Below are positions 32,840 to 43,600 of a stretch of DNA of 64,000 bases, in pieces (position 1 is the stretch's first letter; every line of letters starts with the position of its first letter). The DNA lies in the NCBI GenBank assembly GCA_942493345.1, contig OW818695.1:744001-808000 (forward strand), read 5' to 3'. The notes under the pieces are model-generated. The model was not told where the DNA came from. It saw nothing but the letters and a program-made list of their open reading frames with translations, and made no database searches. The translations under genes and the position numbers were made by a program. This DNA is from GWE2-42-39 sp942493345 (GTDB lineage Bacteria > Bacteroidota > Bacteroidia > Bacteroidales > Prolixibacteraceae).

Positions 32840-35245
32840 TTACCGTTTATACCGTCGTGCCCTGAGGAAATTGAAAAGTACCCCAAACAGCAGCACAACA
32901 CCAATGGGAATCAACAGATTGACCAACTGCCACATTAGTTTTTGCTCATTAATTTTCACCTTGTCGAGCAGGCGGATTTTAAATACCCGCGACTTCAAAG
33001 CCATCAATCCCGAATCGTCGCAAAGATAATTCACCGCATTCACCACAAATTCCTTGTTTCCGAACGTTTGTTTCGAATAGATGTCGTATCCCAGCGGCAT
33101 TATTTCCGGTTTCCCGGTTCGCATACTGTACTGGTTGGCAATCAGGTTTCCGTCGGCAAGTACGATCATGCGGGTGTTTTCGCTTTCGGTTTTTATTTCT
33201 GAAGAAGAAAATCCCAGTGGTTCAACCATACGATTTTTAAATACCGACAAAAATTGTCCTTCAAGCAAAACGCCAACCGGAACCGAAGGATGATTAAACA
33301 ATTCGCTTGCCGGAGGGTTATTCACACTGGCAAAACTCACCTGCAAAGGCACATTCAGAATTCGCGAATGCGCAGAAGTAGACAAAATCACCTGTCTTTT
33401 TATTTTTTCGGAATGCCCGACCGTATCTATTGAGCTGATAAATTCTGATTTTATACGGCGGATGTTGCGCCCGATTACATGCTCTTCGGAAGGAAGCAGC
33501 ATGGGCGAATAATACCACGGAAACGCTTTATAACTTGCCTTTTGTGATCCGGCTGGCGCAACATTCAGCGGAATCATCATGCACTCAACATCCTGCACCA
33601 GGTTTTGATTGAGCCGCACCCCGTATTTAAAAAGCTGATCGCTGAGGTTCAGATCGCGTGGGAAAGCCAGCGTCGATTGCCCGCGTTGAAGACTGTCGAG
33701 GCTCACCTGCACCGGGTCGACCAGCCACAAAACGCGGCCTCCCCGCATCACATACTGGTCGATCAGCAATTTATCTTTTTCCCCGAAAGCCTGTTCCGGG
33801 TCAGCAATTACCAGCGTTTTCACCTTATCAGTCAGTTCGCTGGCGGCAAGGCGAACTACTTCGTAATTTTCGCCCAGCGTTTGCCGGATGTCTTCGGTTT
33901 CCAATTCGCCCAGTTCTTCGTGCCCGGTCAAAAAAGCAACGGTTTGTTTTTCGCCGTTAATCAACCGGTTGAAAGCATTGGTGAATTCGTATTCCAGCGA
34001 TTCCACCGAATTGTTCAGGTTTTGTTCGCCCGGCAACATCGGGTCATTTTTCAGAAGGTTCAATGCAATCTCCCGGTCTCCGGAGCGGATTAAAACGCCG
34101 GGGAAAATATAGCGTGTGCTGGTCCCTTTGTCGGTTTTTACCTGTAAATCGACTGGCTGCAAGCCTCTTTGCGACAACATTCCGAATAGTTTTTCGCGTT
34201 CTTGTGTCGTTGAAATTTCGTACGGATCAACAATATTCAGGGTAATTCGTTTGCCTGAATACGCGTTGTAATCTCCAATTTTTTCTGAAATTTCTTTCTG
34301 AAATTTTTGCAATCCGGGATGCAAATCGCCGGCAAGGAACAAATCAACAGATACCGGTTCTTCCAGTTTGGCAACTATTTCTTTCGACAGCGGGTTCAGA
34401 CTGTACCGTTTTTCGGCTGTCAGGTCAATCCTGAAAAAATAACTGGCAGAAATCATCAGGCACAGAACTGTCAAAACAAACACAAATGCAGTTTTTTTCA
34501 GAAATTGGTTCAGTACTATTTTGTGTTTGCGGACATTTAAACTGGTAAGGTACAATAACAACAAAACCGCCAGCAGAAAATACACCAGATCGCGCGAATC
34601 GACCACGCCCCGGCTGATCGACAAATAATGCTCGTTAATCCCGAAACTGACGATTGTATTCTGCAAACCGGAGGGCAGGTCGGTCGAACCGATAAAATCG
34701 AATCCGATGTATGCCAGAAACGACAAAACCATGGCCATGATGAATGCAAAAATCTGGTTGTCGGTCAACGACGATGCCAGAATTCCGATGGCCACATAAA
34801 TGGCGGCAAGAAAAAACAACCCGGTAAATGCGCCCCAGGTTCCGCCGGTATCGATGCAACCAACAGGGTTTCCGAGCCTGTAAACAGAGTAAAAATACAG
34901 CAATGTTGGCAACAAACTAAAAATTACCAAAACCAGTCCGGCCAAATATTTTGCAGCAACAATTTTCAGGGTCGACAATGGGCGGGTAACCAGTAATTCG
35001 AGGGTTCCCATTCGTTTTTCTTCAGCAAAAAGGCGCATGGTAACGGCTGGCACCAAAAAGAGGTACACCCACGGAGCCAACGAAAACAATCCGTCGAGGC
35101 GGGCATAACCGCTTTCCATGATGTTGTAATTTCCGGGGAACACCCAAAGGAACAAACCATTGGCCAGCAAAAAAACCACCATCACCAGGTAACCGGTCAG
35201 CGATCCGAAAAAACCGCTTATTTCTTTTTTAAAGAGGCTGTACAT
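32840..35245 (-). CDS. Fused GldF-GldG gliding-motility ABC transporter component
   Basis: 801 residues. Residues 1-235 are an ABC-2 type permease like GldF, with about six helices and the cytosolic EEKRMGTLELLVTRPLS motif. Residues 245-801 are GldG-like: a helix (FVFVLTVLCLMISASYFF), RIDLTAEKRYSLNPLSKEI, the periplasmic Rossmann-like domain (GGRVLWLVDP), and a last helix MWQLVNLLIPIGVVLLFGVLF. In Flavobacterium these are two proteins acting with the ATPase GldA in gliding and T9SS-related function. No gldA is nearby. Confidence 0.86.
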   Translation of the reverse strand: MYSLFKKEISGFFGSLTGYLVMVVFLLANGLFLWVFPGNYNIMESGYARLDGLFSLAPWVYLFLVPAVTMRLFAEEKRMGTLELLVTRPLSTLKIVAAKYLAGLVLVIFSLLPTLLYFYSVYRLGNPVGCIDTGGTWGAFTGLFFLAAIYVAIGILASSLTDNQIFAFIMAMVLSFLAYIGFDFIGSTDLPSGLQNTIVSFGINEHYLSISRGVVDSRDLVYFLLAVLLLLYLTSLNVRKHKIVLNQFLKKTAFVFVLTVLCLMISASYFFRIDLTAEKRYSLNPLSKEIVAKLEEPVSVDLFLAGDLHPGLQKFQKEISEKIGDYNAYSGKRITLNIVDPYEISTTQEREKLFGMLSQRGLQPVDLQVKTDKGTSTRYIFPGVLIRSGDREIALNLLKNDPMLPGEQNLNNSVESLEYEFTNAFNRLINGEKQTVAFLTGHEELGELETEDIRQTLGENYEVVRLAASELTDKVKTLVIADPEQAFGEKDKLLIDQYVMRGGRVLWLVDPVQVSLDSLQRGQSTLAFPRDLNLSDQLFKYGVRLNQNLVQDVECMMIPLNVAPAGSQKASYKAFPWYYSPMLLPSEEHVIGRNIRRIKSEFISSIDTVGHSEKIKRQVILSTSAHSRILNVPLQVSFASVNNPPASELFNHPSVPVGVLLEGQFLSVFKNRMVEPLGFSSSEIKTESENTRMIVLADGNLIANQYSMRTGKPEIMPLGYDIYSKQTFGNKEFVVNAVNYLCDDSGLMALKSRVFKIRLLDKVKINEQKLMWQLVNLLIPIGVVLLFGVLFNFLRARRYKR

Positions 35246-35254
35246 ATTTTTGAA

Positions 35255-36382
35255 TTATTTTGCACTCAGTTTTTCCCAAATTTTTTCGGCTGCATGGCGC
35301 GATGCACCGGGATTGCCCAACTTTTGCATCAATTCGCTGTAATCATCCAGTATCCGCTGATTGTATGCTGCATCGTTTAAAATGCAATTCATCTCGGCTA
35401 CCAATTTCTTTTTTTTGAAATTCACCTGCAAAAGTTCCTTCACCACTTCGCGGCCGAGAATAATATTGACCAGCGAAACCCATTTGAGGGTAATAAAAAT
35501 AAGGCCGAGTAAATGAAAGAAAGCCCCGCCTGCCATTTTGTAACAAACCACCTGCGGCGTGTTCAGAATAGCGACTTCCAGCGTCGCCGTGCCGGATGCA
35601 ACCATAGCGGCCTTGCTGTTTTGAACAATTTCGTAGGTTTTGTCCCAAAGCACTTTCACCGGGTAATTTTGGGTGAACGTTTCGTAAAACGAAGTATTCA
35701 TATTGGGCGCACCGGCAATTACAAACTGGTATTGCGGAAAGGCCTCCGACGCTTCGAGCATTACCGGCAGCAAATACGAAATTTCAGCCTTGCGGCTTCC
35801 CGGCAAAAGGGCAATGATTTCCTTCTCAGGCAAGCCATTTTCTTTCGTGAATTTCGGAAGATCAGCTTCGATTTTCTTTTTCAGTACCGCATCCAAAATC
35901 GGGTTGCCCACATAATTAACGGAGTAATTATATTTCCGGTAGAAGTCGGTTTCGAAAGGCAAAATGGTAAACATCTCGTCGACCAGCGCCTTGATTTTAT
36001 GCACCCGGCCTTTCTTCCAGGCCCATATTTTTGGTGAAATATAATAGTAAACTTTTATGCCGTTGTCTTTGGCAAACTTCGCCATCCGCAGGTTAAAACC
36101 CGGATAATCAACCAAAATCAGCACGTCGGATTTGAAAGTCAGCAAATCCTGCTCACAAATCCTGAAATTCTTTTTAATCGTCCGCAAGTTCATCAAAACC
36201 GGAATGAAACCCATGAAAGCCATGTCGCGGTAATGTTTGGTAAGTTTCATGCCCGCGTTTTCCATCCGCTCGCCACCAAACCCCTGAGAAACAGCTTCCA
36301 GGTCGATTTTTGACAACTCGGCAATCAGGTTTCCGGCATGCAAATCGCCCGACGCTTCACCTGCAATGAAATAATACCGCAT
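35255..36382 (-). CDS. lpxB: Lipid-A-disaccharide synthase
   Basis: 375 residues from ATG 36382, two bases after the stop of the small membrane protein gene. GT19 motifs: YYFIAGEASGDLHAGNLI, SQGFGGERME, LVDYPGFNLRMAKFAK, YYISPKIWAWKKGR, FYRKYNYSVNYVGNPILD, LLPGSRKAEI and ASGTATLEVAI. It joins UDP-diacylglucosamine and lipid X in outer-membrane lipid A synthesis at the cytosolic face. Last gene of the surE-small protein-lpxB set. Confidence 0.94.
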   Translation of the reverse strand: MRYYFIAGEASGDLHAGNLIAELSKIDLEAVSQGFGGERMENAGMKLTKHYRDMAFMGFIPVLMNLRTIKKNFRICEQDLLTFKSDVLILVDYPGFNLRMAKFAKDNGIKVYYYISPKIWAWKKGRVHKIKALVDEMFTILPFETDFYRKYNYSVNYVGNPILDAVLKKKIEADLPKFTKENGLPEKEIIALLPGSRKAEISYLLPVMLEASEAFPQYQFVIAGAPNMNTSFYETFTQNYPVKVLWDKTYEIVQNSKAAMVASGTATLEVAILNTPQVVCYKMAGGAFFHLLGLIFITLKWVSLVNIILGREVVKELLQVNFKKKKLVAEMNCILNDAAYNQRILDDYSELMQKLGNPGASRHAAEKIWEKLSAK

Positions 36383-36383
36383 A

Positions 36384-36686
36384 TCAGAATAGTTTTGAGA
36401 AAAGAACAACAAACGCGTAAATAAATGTTGCCATTAAAACGCCGCGGGCTGCCCAATCGTATTTCTTCCGGATAAAAAATAAAAATAACAGGAGGTTAGG
36501 GAATACGCACAAACTGAGCAATTTAATCAGAACATTAAATACCCAAAGCCCTTCGATATATTGCGAAAAAGGTTGGCCTTCGCCTTGCACCAGGTAAACC
36601 ACTGCAAATACCAGCAAAGGCCCCAGCAAGCCCGGCCAGAAGCCGAACTTTGTTTTGTCGAATTTATATTTTAGGTCAGCGCCCAT
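36384..36686 (-). CDS. Small membrane protein between surE and lpxB
   Basis: 100 residues with three likely helices: FWPGLLGPLLVFAVVYLV, FNVLIKLLSLCVFPNLLLFLFF and GVLMATFIYAFVVLFSKLF. Its start overlaps the surE stop (TGATG) and its stop is one base before the lpxB ATG, so the three genes are translationally coupled. The setting suggests a role around lipid A or envelope, but no known domain was recognised. Confidence 0.8.
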   Translation of the reverse strand: MGADLKYKFDKTKFGFWPGLLGPLLVFAVVYLVQGEGQPFSQYIEGLWVFNVLIKLLSLCVFPNLLLFLFFIRKKYDWAARGVLMATFIYAFVVLFSKLF

Positions 36687-37447
36687 CAGAACTTCCAGCT
36701 TTTCATGGTTTCAATGGTCTGGTAGCAGCTCAGGTCGATATTGACAGGAACCACCGACACATATTGGTTTTCAAGTGCATTCAGGTCGGTTCCTTCCACG
36801 TCCGGCTCGAAATTTTTAAAATGACCAGTGAGCCAAAAATAATCGCGGCTGTGAGGATCGGTGCGTTTATCGTATTCCTCGACCCATTTTCCGGCCGCTT
36901 GCCGGGCCACTTTTATGCCCTTGATTTCGCCTTTCGGGAAATTCACATTCAGGCAAACGAATGTGGGCAGGCCATTCTCGGCCACCTGCTGAAATACCCT
37001 TGCCACATATATTTTAGCTTTTGAAAAATCGGCATCCGGGTCGTAATCGCAAAGCGAAAAGCCGATGGACGGAACCCCGTGCAAACAACCTTCGATGACA
37101 GCGCCCATAGTTCCCGAGTACATCACACTGATGGACGAATTGGCGCCATGGTTGATACCCGAAACCACAAAATCGGGATACCGGTCGAGCAGTTGGTTGA
37201 ACGCCAGTTTTACACAATCGACCGGAGTACCGTTGGTCTGGTATTTGACGTAGCCGTCTTCCTCTTTCAGCTTTTTGATACGCAACGGTTTGTCTGATGT
37301 TATGGAGACCGACTTTCCCGACATGGGCTGATCGGGAGCAACCACTACCACATCGCCAAAAAAGCGCATCACTTCAATTAACTGTTTGATTCCCTTGGCA
37401 TCCACGCCGTCGTCGTTTGTCACCAAAATCAAAGGCCTGTCGTTCAT
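36686..37447 (-). CDS. surE: 5'/3'-nucleotidase SurE
   Basis: 253 residues from ATG 37447; the longer frame to 37471 adds an unconserved tail. Metal-site motifs are VTNDDGVDAKG (Asp10, Asp11 region), APDQPMSGKSVSIT with the nucleotide-binding Ser, and SGINHGANSSISVMYSGTMGA with the conserved Asn. SurE dephosphorylates nucleoside 5'- and 3'-monophosphates. First gene of the set leading to lpxB. Confidence 0.94.
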   Translation of the reverse strand: MNDRPLILVTNDDGVDAKGIKQLIEVMRFFGDVVVVAPDQPMSGKSVSITSDKPLRIKKLKEEDGYVKYQTNGTPVDCVKLAFNQLLDRYPDFVVSGINHGANSSISVMYSGTMGAVIEGCLHGVPSIGFSLCDYDPDADFSKAKIYVARVFQQVAENGLPTFVCLNVNFPKGEIKGIKVARQAAGKWVEEYDKRTDPHSRDYFWLTGHFKNFEPDVEGTDLNALENQYVSVVPVNIDLSCYQTIETMKSWKF

Positions 37448-37672
37448 AATCGGAATTATTGAATGGTACACAAAGATAGAAGAATCGGGAAGAAATTGGT
37501 AGTATAAAGAAGGAAAAAGGGAAGAGTTCAGTATTCAGTTGAAGTCACAGTCACAGTCACAGTATTCAGAAACGGAAAGATTAATGATCGATGATTATTT
37601 GAAATATCCGCACCGGACATCAGAGCGCAAATGTCATTCAAAATTTAACATTCATCATTCAAAATTCACCCT

Positions 37673-38572
37673 TCATGTTCCCAGTGTAATCAGTAAAATC
37701 CCGGTTAAAATACCCGCCAGGTAAATTCCTTTGCGGCGAAGGTTTTTTTCGTGAAACCAAACCGCTCCCACCACAAAAGCAATCACTACCCCACCCCGCC
37801 GCAAAGCAGACACAATGGAGATCATCGAATCGCTATAACTGAGCGAATAGAAATAGGCAAAATCGGCCATTAAAAGGAAAAGCCCGATAGCTGGGATGCT
37901 CCAGCGCCATTGAAAAACAGGGCGTTCGCTTGAAGGAAGTTTCCACCGGAAAAGGGCAATCGCAGGCAGCATTACCACCACCTGGTAAAACGAAAACCAC
38001 GACTGGACAGCAAGCCGGTCGATCTTCCGGATGATAAATTTATCGTACAAACCACTGGCAGCTCCAAGCATCGTTCCGGCAATCATGCACAAAATCCAAC
38101 CATTTTTTCTGAAATTGATGCCTTCCAGTTTTCCGGCCATCGATAAAAGATAGAAGGAAACCAGCGTAACCACAACGCCTGTCCATTGCAGAAAGTTAAG
38201 ATGTTCCTGAAAAATGAGGATGGCGCCAACCAATGTCCATATTGGCCTTGTTGCATCAATGGGAGCCACGATGGTCAGGGGCAGGTGTTTCACCGCATGG
38301 AAAGCAAAAATCCAGCTCGACACCACAATAACTGCCTTCAGAAAAATCAGCGCATGCTCGTGCAGGTTGATTTTCGGTACAAACAAATAAATTCCCTTGA
38401 AAAATTCAGGAAAGAAAAAAGAACCAATAACCATGGGCGAAACGAGCACCGCACCGGTAATGGTTGACCCCATTAAAACCGGCAACACCGCATTTTTGTT
38501 GAGCGACAGTTTTTTGAATACATCGTAAACCCCGAGAAGTACCGATGAAATCAGCGCCAGAATGATCCACAT
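37673..38572 (-). CDS. EamA/DMT family transporter
   Basis: 299 residues with ten predicted helices in two EamA halves (first: MWIILALISSVLLGVYDVF; the second half starts near NGWILCMIAGTMLGAASGLYDKF). Drug/metabolite permeases of this kind export or import amino acids, nucleotides or sugars; the substrate is unknown. The 200 bases on its 3' side contain GTCACAGTCACAGTCACAGT and TTCAAAATT relics. Confidence 0.85.
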   Translation of the reverse strand: MWIILALISSVLLGVYDVFKKLSLNKNAVLPVLMGSTITGAVLVSPMVIGSFFFPEFFKGIYLFVPKINLHEHALIFLKAVIVVSSWIFAFHAVKHLPLTIVAPIDATRPIWTLVGAILIFQEHLNFLQWTGVVVTLVSFYLLSMAGKLEGINFRKNGWILCMIAGTMLGAASGLYDKFIIRKIDRLAVQSWFSFYQVVVMLPAIALFRWKLPSSERPVFQWRWSIPAIGLFLLMADFAYFYSLSYSDSMISIVSALRRGGVVIAFVVGAVWFHEKNLRRKGIYLAGILTGILLITLGT

Positions 38573-38683
38573 AGTTGTGCAATTTAAAATGCAAAACTAG
38601 AGGCTATTCGCACAATACAGGTACTTCGAACCTCTTTTCGGCCCGATTTAATTATTCCTTAATTTCCGCAAAAACAGAATCTT

Positions 38684-38971
38684 CTACGATTCACATCTTT
38701 TCCGTTTTGCACCAGCACCGCCGCCGCCAAAGAAAATCATCACGCCCAGCAGAAAACCGAAATTGTACCATGCCCCTGAATTTGGGAATGCATAAATTTC
38801 GTAGTCGGTAAACAAGCTGATGATAAAACTGAACAGGATGATAAAGCCATGCAAAAGACCGGACCAAAACCCGGGCGGATCCTGTACGTTGGTGATCGAT
38901 TGCGTGGCACAGCCTGCAAGCAGGACCGTGATTGCCAGCAACAAAAGTGAAGAAATCAGATTTTTTTTCAT
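38684..38971 (-). CDS. Small lipoprotein with a transmembrane segment
   Basis: 95 residues. A lipoprotein signal peptide (MKKNLISSLLLLAITVLLAG, lipobox LAGC) is followed by PGFWSGLLHGFIILFSFIISL and WYNFGFLLGVMIFFGGGGAGA, two hydrophobic stretches, and a basic end (KRKRC). It ends six bases before the phosphotriesterase-like gene's 3' side region on the opposite order; both are read leftward. Function unknown; similar small proteins are frequent in Bacteroidota. Confidence 0.7.
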   Translation of the reverse strand: MKKNLISSLLLLAITVLLAGCATQSITNVQDPPGFWSGLLHGFIILFSFIISLFTDYEIYAFPNSGAWYNFGFLLGVMIFFGGGGAGAKRKRCES

Positions 38972-38976
38972 GATAA

Positions 38977-40005
38977 TCAGTTTTGATTTTTATGGTTGAT
39001 CAAACGTTTCCTGACAATAAACGCTTTGGCCGGATTTTTTACCAAAAGCAGGTCGATATCATTGTCAGTAAAACCTTGTTTTTTCAATTTCGGGATAAGT
39101 TCTTCAAAAACCGGGCTGTATGGTTTGAATGGTTGCTCCGGCTGTCCGGGGTCGAACCAGCCTGCATCGTGCGAAATTAAAACGTTATTCAGAACACCTT
39201 CCTCTTTCATCCATTTCAGAAGCTTCGGATAACTTTCGACAAGCGCTTCGTCCCAGCCATATTTATCGAGCGAAACCCAGGCGCCCATTTTTGCCGCCTT
39301 CACCAGTTGCGACCAATCTTTTTCGTCGCTGGCATGCGTCCAGATAAATGCTTCGGGCGCAACTCCTTCTTCTATTAAAATTTCCAGTTGCTGAAAAGCC
39401 CCAACTGCCGGGCCGGTGTGACTCATGATCGTCAGTCCGGTGGCTTTATGCGCAATGGCCGCTGCACGGGCAAGTGTTGCATGAAAACCAGAAAGCGGTT
39501 TGCGATCGACTGCAATTTTAATAAAACCAGGCCGGATGCCGGTTCCGTCAATTCCTTTTTCAAACTCAGCAATCCAAGAAGCAGAAATCATTTCCGGGGT
39601 CATTTTCAAAACCTGAGCCGGAATAAAACGATTGTTTTGCGCGCCATAGAATCCGGTATTGGTGAGTATCTGCAACCCGGTTTCTTCGGAAAGCCGTTTC
39701 AGCAATTGCACATCGCGCCCCACATAAACCGGGGTACATTCAACAAATGTTTTCACTCCGTATGCTTTCAGTTTTTTCAGAAAGGGCAAAACATGGCCGA
39801 CTGCTTCGTCCATCCCGTAGGGTTCAGGCTGGTTGTTTTCCGGCCGGGTAAAATCGACCAGAATATGTTCATGCTCCAGGGTTTTTCCCATTTTTGCCGG
39901 AGAAATCACACCAGTTACCGTAATGATTTTTCCTTTTGTCCATGTCGTGCAGGATATTATCAACAGAAGAACAGGAAAAAGCAAAAATGGCATCAACTTA
40001 TTCAT
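38977..40005 (-). CDS. Phosphotriesterase-family lipoprotein (amidohydrolase fold)
   Basis: 342 residues from ATG 40005; the frame could begin at a TTG six bases earlier. Lipoprotein signal MNKLMPFLLFPVLLLIISC. TIM-barrel metal ligands are visible: LEHEHILVDF (HxH), IKIAVDRKPL, IMSHTGPAVGAF (His), IWTHASDEKDW (His) and ISHDAGWFDPG (Asp). The bridging Lys is probably in FIKIAVD. PTE relatives hydrolyse lactones or phosphoesters; here it is exported and lipid-anchored, which suggests scavenging in the periplasm. Confidence 0.83.
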   Translation of the reverse strand: MNKLMPFLLFPVLLLIISCTTWTKGKIITVTGVISPAKMGKTLEHEHILVDFTRPENNQPEPYGMDEAVGHVLPFLKKLKAYGVKTFVECTPVYVGRDVQLLKRLSEETGLQILTNTGFYGAQNNRFIPAQVLKMTPEMISASWIAEFEKGIDGTGIRPGFIKIAVDRKPLSGFHATLARAAAIAHKATGLTIMSHTGPAVGAFQQLEILIEEGVAPEAFIWTHASDEKDWSQLVKAAKMGAWVSLDKYGWDEALVESYPKLLKWMKEEGVLNNVLISHDAGWFDPGQPEQPFKPYSPVFEELIPKLKKQGFTDNDIDLLLVKNPAKAFIVRKRLINHKNQN

Positions 40006-40122
40006 TGGCAAAATTTACATCGGTTGGATTCTTCGTCTGCAATAAAATAAGGATGCAAATTAAGAATAAGTATGCCAATTCCAAAATCAGGAAAAATTCA
40101 GGAGAAAGAGAATTTATAACAT

Positions 40123-40326
40123 GAACTTGGTTAAAGCTGAACCCAGGTTTAATGGTTCCTCTTCATTTCTAAATATCGAATAACGAACAAAAAATGAGGA
40201 ATATTGAAATATCACAAATGTGCCTGCAACCGAATTCCTTATTTTGTGTTTTTTGTTTATTATTTCATTATAACCACTAAAACAAATAATTACACTCATT
40301 GAAGCCTAATTTTTGACAACGTTTAT
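40123..40326. repeat. Dispersed ~210-bp intergenic repeat, copy B
   Basis: Second copy of the element at 20236-20450, in the same orientation, and likewise upstream of a plus-strand signalling gene. Blocks CCTCTTCATTTCTAAATATC, GAATAACGAACA and ATCACAAATGTG are conserved. The rest of the 40012-40629 gap is an AT-rich leader of the sensor kinase with no other recognised element. Confidence 0.8.
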
Positions 40327-40629
40327 ATAAATGGCCCGGTTCTCGGCAAAAGAAACTAGAACAAAAAATCAATAATGAAAGCGAATCATCAAAACAGAAA
40401 AGAAGACACTGTGATATGATTCATTTTTCAATACCTTCCAATCATTTTTGCATTGCAATCGAATCAATTATTTTTTTTCATTGTGAAACAGAGGATTTTG
40501 TCTGTTCCTTTCTACTCAGCTCACGACTTTTTAATATATTTATCCAACAATAACACGGGCATCATTCAAGCGGAAGGAGAAACCACAATCAACCATTTTA
40601 TTTTGCCGCCATTTGCCAACAGTAAAAAA

Positions 40630-43600
40630 ATGATGAATAAGCAGAATTACATACTTTTTGTTGTCTTACTTTTCCTTTCATGTAACACACAGAAAGAAAA
40701 AAAAGGAGACGCTTCTGCTTTTCTGCCCAAGACGATTGAATCCAATGGTTATCTTGTTCCAAAAGATAGCATCGAGAAACCGTTAACGATCATTGCAGGA
40801 AAACCTAAAATATACAAGGTTGGCAAACCGGAGGAAGTCAGTTCAAGCACCAGAACTACACTGGCAGGCAATCCAAATATTGTTTTTGCCGGATCCCCAA
40901 AAATTTGCACTCCCGGTAAAAATGGATTTTCAAATCCAAAAGAAATTATTTCAAGCGCACAACCTGTGCTTTCCGGCATACCAGAAACAGTTGTTGCAAA
41001 AAATCCATTTAGCAAAGATGTCACCCCGTATAGTTTCATGACCCTCGGCACTATGCAGGGGTTGAAACACGATCAGATCAGGTGCATGTTGCAAGACCGG
41101 CAAAGAAATCTATGGTTCAGCAACGAAGACGGAGTAACCCGCTTTGATGGTAAAAACCTCACTCATTTTTCGGTCAGAAGCGGACTAAGCGCCAACGTGG
41201 TTTTATGCATGATGGAAGATCGCGAGGGAACACTCTGGTTCGGCACCTTCGGAGGCGGAGTGACCCGGTTCGACGGTAAATATTTTACCCATTACACCGA
41301 GCGCGAAGGATTGAGCAATAACGTCGTAAATTCGATGATTCAGGATAAAACCGGAAATTATTGGTTTGCCACTTCAGAAGGAGGAGTTTCGAAATTTGAC
41401 GGAAAAAAATTCACCCATTATACCGAAAAAGAAGGTTTGGCCTGCAACCAAATCCGTTCAATAATACAAGACAAGAACGGTTCTTTGTGGTTTGCCACAT
41501 ACGGAAATGGGATAAGCAAGTACGATGGAAAAAATTTCATGAACTTCACAAAAGAAAAAGGCTTTGCCGCTAATTATGTAGCTTCTACATTCCAAGATAA
41601 GGAAGGAAATATTTGGTTTGGCACGTTCAATGAAGGAGTAATAAAATATGATGGCAAGTTTTTTTACCAGTATACCAAAGAACAAGGGTTAAGTCACAAC
41701 AGCGTATTATGTATAATCCAGGATAAATCCGGGTCCATTTGGTTTGGCACTTTAGGAGGTGGCATTTCAAAATTCGATGGCCGTTTTTTTACCCATTTTA
41801 CAGAAAAAGAAGGTTTGACCAATAATCAAATCCGCTGTTCGCTAATTGATAAACAAGGAAATTTATGGTTTGGCACTCGCGACGGAGGTTTGCTAAAATA
41901 CAACGACAACTTGTTTACCCATTACACGAAAGAGGATGGCCTCGGTGACAGTAAGGTAATGAACATCATGCAAGACAAAAATGGCAACCACTGGTTTGGC
42001 ACTTTAACGAAAGGAATTACTAAATATGATGGAAAAACATTCACTTGTTATTCATTTAAAGAAAGTGGCTTAAACGACTGGATATATAATGTTTTGGAAG
42101 ATTCTCACGGCAACATCTGGATCAACACAGAGAATGGTGGTATTATTAGGTTCGATGGCAAAAACTTGTATAATTACACGAAAGAAGAAGGTCTTTGCAG
42201 CAATGTTACCCGAAGTATTTTAATAGACCGTAACGGGAACCTCTGGATTAGCAGTTTTGGCGGCGGAGTCTCAAAATTTGATGGCAACACCTTTGTAAAC
42301 TATTCGAAAAAATCGGGACTTAGTAATAACAGAGTTTTATGCATGCTGGAGGACAAAAACGGGAACTTATGGTTTGGCACCGATGGAAGTGGTGTAACCA
42401 TGTATGACGGCAATATGTTTACACATTTCACAAAAAAAGAAGGGTTCATCCACAATACAATCACCTGTATATTCGAAGATACTGAAGGCAATCTTTGGTT
42501 TGGTACTTCAGGAGCAGGAGCCATGCGTTACGATGGTAGATTTATAACAATATTCTCTACAAAAGACGGACTGACCAATAACTTTGTCAATAGCCTCTAC
42601 CAGGACAAACTTGGAAATATTTGGATCGGAACAAGATCAGGCCCCAATGTACTTGAAAAAGGAAAACTCCTGAAAAAATCACGGCAACCAGAACTTCCGC
42701 TTTTCACCAGTTACTCATACGAAGACGGGTTTCTTGGAATTGGATGCAATTTAGGAGCAGTACGGCAAGACCGGGAAGGCATCATTTGGATTGGGGCGAC
42801 CAATCGTTTAACATCCATCAACCCAGAAAGTGAAATTCCCGACACAGTTGCTCCCAATATCCAGCTGACAAATATTCAATTGTTTAACGAAGATATTCCA
42901 TGGATAGAACTGGCAAATAAAAAAGACACCAGTTTCACCGTCGACAACGGAGTAAAAGTGGGAAAATTTCATTTTAGCAATATTTCTAAGTGGTATTACC
43001 TGCCCGAAAACCTGAGTTTGGCACACAATAACAACTTCCTCACATTCAGCTTTATTGGCATTTCACAAAAACAAACCCAAAAAATAAAATACCAATACCA
43101 ACTTGAAGGACAAGATAAAAACTGGAGTAGCCTGACCAGCAATACGGAAGTATCGTACGGCAATGTTGACCCGGGTAAGTACATCTTCAAGGTAAAGGCC
43201 ATGAATACCCAAGGTTTCTGGAGCAAAGAATTCAATTATCCATTTACAATCCGTCCTCCCTGGTGGGAAACCTGGTGGTTTTATATTCTTTCAGCAATTG
43301 GTAGTATTGCATTGATTTATTTCTACACCAATTGGAGAGGACGTGAGTTGGAGCAACAAAAACACCTCCTGGAAAAAAAGGTCGAAGAACAAACCTGTGA
43401 ACTGAAAGAAAAAAACCAGGAGTTGCAAATTAAGAATTCAGAAAAAGACAAGTTGTTTTCGATCGTATCACATGATTTACGGGGCCCATTAGGTTCATTT
43501 CTCGGGTTGACCGAACAACTTGAGGAAGACATGCAGGCATTTTCGCCAGAGGAAATTCATAGCATGATAAAATCCATGAAAATTCTGACTGCCAACCTGT

